Positions 25,877 to 33,016 of a stretch of DNA of 45,629 bases are shown here, in pieces. Both the position numbers and the translations under genes were made by a program. The stretch covers positions 1 to 45,629 of the forward strand of contig CANQOC010000005.1 in NCBI GenBank assembly GCA_947625375.1, written 5' to 3'. The stretch comes from an uncultured Clostridia bacterium. Lineage in GTDB: Bacteria > Bacillota > Clostridia > Oscillospirales > Ruminococcaceae. The notes below the pieces were generated by a model. The model saw only the letters and a list, made by a program, of their open reading frames with translations, did not search any database and was not told the origin of the DNA. The first letter of the stretch is position 1. Each line of letters opens with the position of its first letter.

Positions 25877-26797
25877 ATGATTACAACTGTCACGCTCAGC
25901 CCCTGTATCGACAAAACAGCCGAGCTTTCGCGGCTTGAACACAGCAAAATCAACCGCGCCGAAAATATCCGCCTCGACCCGGGCGGAAAGGGAATAAACG
26001 TCTGCCTTGCGCTTGCCGCGCTTAAGTCGCAGACAGCGGCGCTTCTCCTCAATTTTGACGGCGGCGACATCATCACATCCGCCCTCGACCGCGAGGGGAT
26101 TGAATACTGCGAGGTGAAGTGCCCCGGCAGAATCAGGACAAACCTTAAGATTTACGAGCACGACACGCGTCAGACCGTCGAAATCAACGAGCAAAACCCG
26201 ACGGTCCCCCAAAAGGCGCTCGTCAGAATGACCGAGCTCGTCAGGCAATACGCGAAAAAGAGCGAAATTCTCGTGCTTTCGGGGAGCATTCCGGCGGGCG
26301 TGCCGAGCGACATCTATAGGACGCTCGCCGAGGCGGCAAAGGCGGAAAATCCTGCGGTAAAAACCGTCCTCGACGCCGAGGGGACGCCGCTTTTGGAGGG
26401 ACTTAAGGCGTCGCCCTATCTCATCAAGCCGAACGTCGAGGAGCTCGAACGGACCTTCGGGTTGTGCCTCTCCGGCGAGGAGTCAATCGCCGCGCTCTCG
26501 CGCCGGATAATCGCGGAATACGGCGTCTGCGTCGTGCTCGTCTCGATGGGCGACAGGGGCGCGCTGGCGGTGACGAAGTGCGATTTTGTCCGCGAGGGCG
26601 TGCCGCAAATCGTCGCGAAGAGCGCACAGGGCGCCGGCGACGCGATGGTCGCGGGGGCGTGCTACGCTATCCGAAAGGGTCTTTCGGTTCGGGACATTCT
26701 CCGCTGCGGGACCTGTGCCGCCGCCGGTGCGGTCGAGCTGAGCGGCACCGCGTTCTGCTCCCGCGGCCGCTTCGAGGAGCTTTACGCGAAAATGTAG
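25877..26797 (+). CDS. PfkB-family sugar-phosphate kinase, likely 1-phosphofructokinase
   Basis: The start at 25877 (MITTVTLSPCIDKTAELSRL) follows GGAGGAA. The ~306-residue protein has the PfkB family marks: N-terminal TLSPCID, DPGGKGINVCLALAAL near residues 35-50, and the C-terminal AQGAGDAMVAG with the catalytic Asp near 250. N-terminal VTLSP-D and the GGKG-NV pattern are typical of the FruK/LacC branch, which phosphorylate fructose-1-phosphate or tagatose-6-phosphate. No PTS gene is adjacent, so the exact sugar is uncertain. It is a single gene with its own promoter. Confidence 0.9.
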   Translation: MITTVTLSPCIDKTAELSRLEHSKINRAENIRLDPGGKGINVCLALAALKSQTAALLLNFDGGDIITSALDREGIEYCEVKCPGRIRTNLKIYEHDTRQTVEINEQNPTVPQKALVRMTELVRQYAKKSEILVLSGSIPAGVPSDIYRTLAEAAKAENPAVKTVLDAEGTPLLEGLKASPYLIKPNVEELERTFGLCLSGEESIAALSRRIIAEYGVCVVLVSMGDRGALAVTKCDFVREGVPQIVAKSAQGAGDAMVAGACYAIRKGLSVRDILRCGTCAAAGAVELSGTAFCSRGRFEELYAKM

Positions 26798-26874
26798 TGC
26801 GGACAGCATTTGCATATACGGCTTTTTGCGGAGCAGCTTTCTCCGACAGGCTTAATCAGTTATACAAAGTGCGC

Positions 26875-26897
26875 TCGCCGTCCCGCCGACACGGCGA
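26875..26897. repeat. Small hairpin in the gap behind the sugar kinase gene
   Basis: TCGCCGT and ACGGCGA flank nine bases. The remaining sequence 26798-27018 is GC-rich with short inverted repeats but no clear terminator or gene. Confidence 0.4.
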
Positions 26898-27018
26898 ATC
26901 ACCGTCAGACGGCAGAGTCTGGGCGCCGTAAGCCGGATTATACGGACTGCGGGACAGCCGCTTGCCGGCTCGGTTGATACTGCGCGACGGATTCAGTGCC
27001 GCCGGACTGCCCCGCCCC

Positions 27019-27130
27019 GGGCGCAGCCGGCGCGCGAAGCGCGCGAACGAAATTAAGCAGGAAAACTCTTCCTCGAGTTTTCCTGCTTAATTTCGTTTAG
27101 GTCGACCTTCGGTCGACCGCGGCTGCGCCC
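27019..27130. repeat. Cloverleaf-like structured element, copy 3
   Basis: GGGCGCAGCCG (27019-27029) pairs with CGGCTGCGCCC (27120-27130). Arms: GCGCGC-GAA-GCGCGC (27030-27044); a perfect 23-bp hairpin 27046-27097 (AACGAAATTAAGCAGG... topped by AAAACTC/GAGTTTT); GGTCGACC-TTC-GGTCGACC (27100-27118). Its last base is the last base of the stop codon of the next gene, so in that mRNA it begins the 3'UTR. Confidence 0.84.
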
Positions 27131-29208
27131 TACTTCCTCCCATGCAGCTGATAATATGTATAGAAGTTATACATATTCAGCACCTCGTCGTCATAGGTGT
27201 CGAGGCGGTCGTTCCACATTCCGAAGCGGTCGTAATACCCCCACGTCGCCATCGCGGGCGCAATCTCCTCGGCGTCGCGAATCATCTGGTACTCGCGCGA
27301 AAGCGGTATCCCCGCGTATTCGAGCGTCTTAAGTCCGAGATAGTTCGCGCTCGTAACGCCGATGTCCTTGTCCTCGGTGCCGAGGTCATAGTTCGACCAG
27401 ATTAAAAACGGCGTCTCAAATCTCGTCAGATAGCTGTTCACAAAGAGGCTGCGGTCCGGCGCAAGCGCGTCGATAAGCTCGGTCTCGACGTTCGGCTGAT
27501 GGTCGCCGAAGAACACGATAAGCGTCTTCTCGTCGACCCCCTCGAAATACGAGATAAGCTCCTCGAGCGCCTCGTCCGAGTCCTTTATAAGCGAAAGATA
27601 CTGCTCGGCGCGGGGGAAATCGCCCTCCGGCTTTTTAATGTGCACGTCCGTGACAAAGTCGTCGCCGTCGTATTCATACGAGGAGTGATTCTGAACGGTG
27701 ACGCCGAAGATGAATATCCTGTCCGACGTCTTGTTTTCAAACTGTTCAATCACCTTGTCATAGAAAAAGCTGTCGCTTATAAGCGTTCTGATGTATTCAA
27801 CGCTGTCGCCGAAGCCCTTTTCCCATCTCTCGGCGCTGACGTACATTCCCGCTTCGCCGTTCGCCATGTCCTCGCCGCTGACGAAGTCGTCAAACCCCAT
27901 GAATTTATATACCGAATTTCTCTTCCAGCAGACCTCATAGAACGGGTGCATCGCGACGGTCTGGTACCCGAATTTCCCGAGATACGACGCCATCGAGTCG
28001 ACGTCTCCGGTGACGTGCTGCATATATGCGTAACAGTTCGCCGGCATATACATCATCGACATTCCGGTCAGAAATTCAAACTCGGTGTTGCAGGTTCCCC
28101 CGCCGAGCACCGAAACAAGGTTCCGCCCGTTGATATAGTCCCGCGTAAGGCTGTCGAAATATTCCATATAAGGCGTATCCGTCCTCAGCCGCCCGAGATA
28201 GCTCAAATCCGAAAAGCTCTCGTTCATGATTACGATGATGTTGGGATAATCCTCCTCGGCGCTCCTGTATGCGCCGCTCTCGCTGTCATAAACCTCGATA
28301 TCCCCCGCCGAGCCGTCGGAATCGCTGCCCGCGTCCGAGACCTTTGCCGTCACGACCCCGTCGCCGTAGTCGTATTCGTCATATCTTTCAAGATACTTCT
28401 CCAGCTTTTCGGCGGAATATCCGACCGGCGGGTCGAAGGCCATCTTCCTGAAATTGATATAAAAGCTGAGTGCGGTTCCGTTGACGTTGTTTGTCGACTC
28501 GGTGTCGAAGGTCGAGGTCGAAAAGCTCTCATAGTCGATGTCATATATCCCGACGCACCCGACCGTCAGCGCCACCGCGGCCGCAATCGCGGCACATGGC
28601 CGCTCCCACTTCTTTGTGTATTCAAGCTTATACTTGCTCGCAAAGGCGATGAACATCACGCAGAGGCAGAATCCCGTCAGCATGTCCGCGTTGAAGTGCC
28701 ATTCGCCGCTGTTCGTGACCTTTAAAGCCGTGCCGAGCGCAAAAAAGTCGGTCGGCACAAGAGGCGTCCCGCGCAAAAAGAGCACTATCTCGTTCGCGAT
28801 GTTGATGGCACAGCTTATCGCCATCGAGGCGCAGACCGAGACCCTTGTCGACTGCGTCAAAAAGAAAATCATCACCTGCAATACTGCGTAAAAGAGCACA
28901 TTCAGCCAATAGATGTTCTGTGCGTACCTCTCGATGCCGATGATAAGCTTTATCGTCTCGAAGGTCAGAAGCGGCCCGACAAAGAATATCACCGCTGCAA
29001 TAAGGTTTTCCGCCCAATGCGGGAACCTTACGTCGACGAGCAGCGCCGCGCACATCGCGACAAAACACGCCGCGCACCTTACCGCCGTCTCGGTCATAAA
29101 TACGCCGTCGCTGACGAAGGACGGCACATTCAGAGCAATCAGCACCGCCGTCAGAATGATGACGGCGACGCTAATCCAAAGCTTTTTGCCCGAAATAAAT
29201 TCAGCCAT
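27130..29208 (-). CDS. LTA-synthase-like membrane sulfatase-fold enzyme
   Basis: The 692-residue protein has five or six membrane helices in the first ~220 residues and a large extracellular alkaline-phosphatase/sulfatase domain (about 320-650). The metal/catalytic pattern matches LtaS: PNIIVIMNESFSDLSYLG (Glu ~330), GGGTCNTEFEF with the candidate nucleophile Thr ~372, and FFGDHQPN near residue 570. Such enzymes transfer glycerol-phosphate to build lipoteichoic acid or decorate glycans; which of these applies is not readable. It starts 6 bp after the CotH-type gene, with AAGGA just before ATG, so the two form an operon. Confidence 0.93.
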   Translation of the reverse strand: MAEFISGKKLWISVAVIILTAVLIALNVPSFVSDGVFMTETAVRCAACFVAMCAALLVDVRFPHWAENLIAAVIFFVGPLLTFETIKLIIGIERYAQNIYWLNVLFYAVLQVMIFFLTQSTRVSVCASMAISCAINIANEIVLFLRGTPLVPTDFFALGTALKVTNSGEWHFNADMLTGFCLCVMFIAFASKYKLEYTKKWERPCAAIAAAVALTVGCVGIYDIDYESFSTSTFDTESTNNVNGTALSFYINFRKMAFDPPVGYSAEKLEKYLERYDEYDYGDGVVTAKVSDAGSDSDGSAGDIEVYDSESGAYRSAEEDYPNIIVIMNESFSDLSYLGRLRTDTPYMEYFDSLTRDYINGRNLVSVLGGGTCNTEFEFLTGMSMMYMPANCYAYMQHVTGDVDSMASYLGKFGYQTVAMHPFYEVCWKRNSVYKFMGFDDFVSGEDMANGEAGMYVSAERWEKGFGDSVEYIRTLISDSFFYDKVIEQFENKTSDRIFIFGVTVQNHSSYEYDGDDFVTDVHIKKPEGDFPRAEQYLSLIKDSDEALEELISYFEGVDEKTLIVFFGDHQPNVETELIDALAPDRSLFVNSYLTRFETPFLIWSNYDLGTEDKDIGVTSANYLGLKTLEYAGIPLSREYQMIRDAEEIAPAMATWGYYDRFGMWNDRLDTYDDEVLNMYNFYTYYQLHGRK

Positions 29209-29214
29209 AAATCC

Positions 29215-31968
29215 TTAACCCTTCTTAGTGAAATTCGCGGTCACCGAATACGCCCCGGTGGGGTCAAAGGTGAACGACGCAGAATCGCCGGAATAGCTTC
29301 CCGACCACCCCGTAAATTCATATCCCTTTGCGGGGACCGCTTCGACGGTAATCTTATACCCCGGGAAATAGTGACCTTCCCATTTACCGCCGCTGAAAGT
29401 TATATACATACCGTTGATGCGGACATATCCGCCCTTCGAGTCGTTGAGGCTCAGAGAAAGGGTGTTCGTCGCGGAGTCCGATAGTCCGAGCGCCGACTGT
29501 ATCTGTGACGGCATATATTCGTAACGGTTTTTCAGCCACTTTTTAAATCCGGCGACATTCTTCTGGATTCCCTCTTCGCTCTGCCAGAGGATAAAGCGCT
29601 GGAAGTGCTGGTTATAAAAAGGCTTATAGAGCTTATAGAAGCTGTCCATTCTCGCCGACGCCGACACCGGATTCATGCAGATGTTCATGACGTCCTCGAA
29701 GGATAGTACAAACTTTTTCTTGAACTCGCTGTTTTTAATGAGCGACTTAATAAGCTCGCCGAGCGGACCGTCGCCCTTTACCGTCTGACCCAAGATGTCG
29801 TATCTGTAGTCATTTCCGGCGTTATAGAGGTTCATTGAATACTCGGTGTCGAAGCACATGAAGCGCCAGCGGCCGTCGCCGTATTCGCTGTCCGAGGTCT
29901 TCTTTGCGCGCCATGCCGCCCAGTTGTTCCAAATCCAGTCCTCGTTGCCGATATAAGTCTCCATCGCGACATAGTCGCAAAGGCTGTCCATGTCGAAATA
30001 GCCGCACGCCTTTTTATAGTTGTCGGCGTTAGACATGTCGTTCTTGCAGACGAAGTCGTGCGCCTCCTTCCAATACTTCTCGTCGCCGTCGGCGCCCTCC
30101 TCGAGCTCGTTGTTCTTCATCATGATGACGTTCTCGGCGGGGATTCCGAAGTTTTCCTCGACATAGTGGTCGCTGTAGACTTCGTTAAGGGTGTACATTC
30201 CCCAGTATTCGCCGTCGAGGAAACAGATTGCGACGTCCGAGGCCTGTGTCGCGAAGTCGAGACCCTCGACGCACTTCTGCGTCCAAGCGTCCTTGAAGAG
30301 CAGCTCAAAGCTGTCGTTTCCGCCGTTGCGAATCATAAACCGCTTGTATTCGCCGATGACCTTGTTGTCGTCATAGGCGCGGTTGTTCTCGAAAATCTCG
30401 TAATTTATCTTCGACTCGCCGTATTCCTTCCTCATATAAAACTTGAGCGACTTTTGCTGACTGTCGCGCGACCAGCCGCCGTGCGTCCTTACGCCGAGGT
30501 TCTCGCTGAACTTAAGCTCGCCGTCGCGGAAGAAGTCGACATGCGCCTCGCGCTCCCAATCCCGTCCGCGCTGGTTATAGTTGCCCTGTGCGTTGCCGTC
30601 GAGGGCGGCCCCGGGGTTCGCGGCGCGCCACTTGTCGAAGACGTCTCCCGCAACATAAATTCCCGTCTTGCTGTCGAAAAGGTCGGCGGGGTCAATAGTC
30701 ACCGAAACGACGGTCACGTTCTTGTATTTCTCCAAAATTGCCGCGCCGATGAAATATGTCGCCGTCGCGACCTTCGATTTCTTTCCGCTTGAGTCGACCG
30801 CAATCGCGCGGATAACCGTCGCCTTTTCAAACTCCTTGTTCGGGAAGACCTCGGCCTTTTGGTCGGCAGTGGTGCCCTTCATATATGTGAGCACAGCCTT
30901 ATCCGAGCGTGTCTCAACGCTTATTCCCGAAGAATATTTTTGTGAAGATGTTGTCGGAGTGCTTCCGTCTGTGGTATAATAGACAGTAGTACCGGCGGGC
31001 GCGGTGAGCTTAAGGGTGAACGCGCCGCTGTAGAATCCGCTCGCATGGTCGAAAATCGGCATCGAAAGCTCAGCCTCGGCCTGTGACTTCGAGTTGGAGT
31101 TGCTGATGCCCGGGGTCGCGTCGAGGAGCATAAACTTGTCCCCTCCCTCGGGATACCGCCCGAATGTGACGTCGTCGTCGCCGGCGGCAATGACGACAGA
31201 ATCGACTTTCTTTCCGTCGGGCGACGAGAGAATAATCTGCTCGTTTCCGGACGAAAGCTTGAAGCCGGTGTGAAGCTCCTTCTTCGTCGTGTCCTTGTCG
31301 GAGCAGAACACGATAAGATACCCCTTCGGCTGGATATTGACGCTCGGGAAGGTCCATTTAAGCGGCTTTCCGGCGTCGTCCGAGAGTCCTGCGCCCTCGA
31401 GGTTGACCGCCTTCGAGCTCGGGTTATAAAGCTCGACCCAGTCGGAATAGTCGCCGTCGGCGTCCTTCAGCGACTTCTTGTTTTTAGCGCAGACCTCGTT
31501 GATGACGACGTCGCCAAGGCTTCCGCCCGCCTTGGATTTATCGGTGCTGGCGGCGCTTCCGAGGTCATAGCCGAGCACCCCGAAGTCCTCTTCCTTTGCG
31601 GCTGTAGTCGTCGCTGCGGTCGTGGTTGTCGCGGCGGTCGTAGTTGTGACCGTTGTAGTCGTCGCGGCGGTAGTCGTTGTGACGGTGGTCGTCATTGCGG
31701 GCGTAGTAGTCGTTGCGGCGGTGGTGGTCGTCGCCTCGGTTGTGGTCTCGGGAGTCGTCGTGGTCTCGGGAGTTGTCGTTGTCGCCGATGTCGTCGTTTC
31801 GGACGTCGTCGGCTCGGTCCCGGTCGTGACCGGCGAGGTCTCGGTGATTTCGGGAGACGTCTTCACAGGCTCGCGGCCGCTGTCGGCACATCCCGAAAGG
31901 AGCGTTATCACGGCGAGCGCCGCCGCTATCGCCCTTGTCATCGATGTTTTACTGAAAATTCTGTCCAT
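29215..31968 (-). CDS. CotH-kinase-type lipoprotein with lamin-tail domain
   Basis: The 917-residue protein has a lipoprotein signal (AVITLLSGC, Cys 27) and a Thr-rich linker of about 80 residues. A lamin-tail-like domain follows at about 150-290 (VVINEVCAKNKKSLKDADGD, DWVELYNPS). A chitobiase-C-terminal-like segment is at about 310-410 (GTTVYYTTDGSTPTTSS). The CotH domain is at about 425-790 (NYNQRGRDWEREAHVDFF, GVRTHGGWSRDSQQKSLKFY, CFDTEYSMNL). A C-terminal InlB B-repeat-like module (AVPAKGYEFTGWSGSYSG) ends the protein. CotH relatives phosphorylate proteins on Ser; the FDTEYSM Asp is a plausible metal ligand. It is extracellular and co-transcribed with the LTA-synthase-like gene. Confidence 0.9.
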   Translation of the reverse strand: MDRIFSKTSMTRAIAAALAVITLLSGCADSGREPVKTSPEITETSPVTTGTEPTTSETTTSATTTTPETTTTPETTTEATTTTAATTTTPAMTTTVTTTTAATTTTVTTTTAATTTTAATTTAAKEEDFGVLGYDLGSAASTDKSKAGGSLGDVVINEVCAKNKKSLKDADGDYSDWVELYNPSSKAVNLEGAGLSDDAGKPLKWTFPSVNIQPKGYLIVFCSDKDTTKKELHTGFKLSSGNEQIILSSPDGKKVDSVVIAAGDDDVTFGRYPEGGDKFMLLDATPGISNSNSKSQAEAELSMPIFDHASGFYSGAFTLKLTAPAGTTVYYTTDGSTPTTSSQKYSSGISVETRSDKAVLTYMKGTTADQKAEVFPNKEFEKATVIRAIAVDSSGKKSKVATATYFIGAAILEKYKNVTVVSVTIDPADLFDSKTGIYVAGDVFDKWRAANPGAALDGNAQGNYNQRGRDWEREAHVDFFRDGELKFSENLGVRTHGGWSRDSQQKSLKFYMRKEYGESKINYEIFENNRAYDDNKVIGEYKRFMIRNGGNDSFELLFKDAWTQKCVEGLDFATQASDVAICFLDGEYWGMYTLNEVYSDHYVEENFGIPAENVIMMKNNELEEGADGDEKYWKEAHDFVCKNDMSNADNYKKACGYFDMDSLCDYVAMETYIGNEDWIWNNWAAWRAKKTSDSEYGDGRWRFMCFDTEYSMNLYNAGNDYRYDILGQTVKGDGPLGELIKSLIKNSEFKKKFVLSFEDVMNICMNPVSASARMDSFYKLYKPFYNQHFQRFILWQSEEGIQKNVAGFKKWLKNRYEYMPSQIQSALGLSDSATNTLSLSLNDSKGGYVRINGMYITFSGGKWEGHYFPGYKITVEAVPAKGYEFTGWSGSYSGDSASFTFDPTGAYSVTANFTKKG

Positions 31969-32025
31969 TGGTCAACCTCCGTTCGGTCGCAGTGCTGAAT
32001 GGTCGAAACCCGCATACTTCTCAAT

Positions 32026-32054
32026 ATTATATCACCAAGGGCGGCATTTTTCAA
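32026..32054 (-). promoter_or_regulatory. Promoter of the CotH-LtaS-like unit
   Basis: Minus-strand TTGAAA (32049-32054), 17 bp, TATAAT (32026-32031). The leader to the ATG is about 50 bases with GGAGG before the start. Confidence 0.8.
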
Positions 32055-32100
32055 TATCCGACGCTGATTTTTCATAAAATATTAAATTTCGGAGGTAAAT

Positions 32101-32964
32101 ATGGGAAAAAAGTATCTTGAATCACTGAAAAGGCTGGCGCTCTGCGCGCTCGGCGCGGTCATCTACGCCGCCGCTGTAAGCCTCTTTCTCGACCCGAACG
32201 GAATCGTCCCGGGCGGCTTCACCGGCATCGCGATGGTGCTCGGCGAGTTTATCCCGCTGAAAACCGGCACGATGACCCTTCTTTTGAACATACCGCTCCT
32301 TGTCGCGGGGATTTTCGTCTTCGGCTTCCGTTTTTTGGGGACAACCGTCTTCGCGGTGACGGTCTCGTCGGTCGCAATCGACCTTTTGATGCCGTTCGGA
32401 CCCCTGACCGACAACCTTATGCTTGCGGCGCTCGCGGGCGGCGCGCTTATGGCAATCGGTCTCGAAATCGTCCTTCTTCAAGGCGCGACGACCGGCGGCA
32501 CCGACATCGTCGTGAAGCTTCTTCGCAAAAAATTCCGCAGCATCTCAGCCGGAAATTTCTTCCTTATGGCCGACGGCGCGGTCATTCTGCTCTCGATGAT
32601 TGTCTTTAAGAACATCGACGCGGGACTCTATGCCGCCGTCTGCATAATCGTCTCGTCGGGGTTGATGGATATGCTTCTTTACAGCCGCGACCAAGCGAAG
32701 CTCATCATTATCATAAGCGACCGACACCGCGAGATTTCGGAGAGGATTTTGAGCGAGCTCGACGTCGGTGCGACATTCCTCGACGGCCGCGGCGCATATT
32801 CCGGCAGCGACAAGACCGTCGTCCTCTGCGTCGTAAAAAAATGGCTCCTGCCGCGTGCGCTCAAGATAATAAAATCCGTCGACGACCGCTCCTTCGCAAT
32901 CGTCTCGACCGCAAACGAGGTCTTCGGCGAAGGATATAAGCCGCACGACGGCGAATCAATCTGA
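32101..32964 (+). CDS. YitT-family membrane protein
   Basis: The 287-residue protein has five to six membrane helices (first: LALCALGAVIYAAAVSLFL; motif DPNGIVPGGFTGIAMVLGEF; then QGATTGGTDIVVKLL). The C-terminal ~85-residue DUF2179 domain contains TFLDGRGAYSG. This is the usual YitT plan; the transported substrate is unknown. GGAGGT lies 5 bases before ATG. It is divergent from the CotH unit and ends in a two-way terminator shared with the Fn3 protein gene. Confidence 0.93.
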   Translation: MGKKYLESLKRLALCALGAVIYAAAVSLFLDPNGIVPGGFTGIAMVLGEFIPLKTGTMTLLLNIPLLVAGIFVFGFRFLGTTVFAVTVSSVAIDLLMPFGPLTDNLMLAALAGGALMAIGLEIVLLQGATTGGTDIVVKLLRKKFRSISAGNFFLMADGAVILLSMIVFKNIDAGLYAAVCIIVSSGLMDMLLYSRDQAKLIIIISDRHREISERILSELDVGATFLDGRGAYSGSDKTVVLCVVKKWLLPRALKIIKSVDDRSFAIVSTANEVFGEGYKPHDGESI

Positions 32965-32970
32965 ATCAAA

Positions 32971-33005
32971 AAAACCGGCCGCCCTTTCGGACAGCCGGAA
33001 TTTTT
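32971..33005. terminator. Bidirectional terminator between convergent genes
   Basis: CCGGC (32975-32979) pairs with GCCGG (32994-32998) with inner CC/GG pairing. A-run on the left and T-run on the right give terminators on both strands. Confidence 0.75.
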
Positions 33006-33016
33006 ATGCCTTGGAA

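Noticed and set aside
32055..32100. Promoter for the YitT gene
   Set aside because: A TAAAAT at 32075-32080 has no acceptable -35 at the right distance, so it was not listed.
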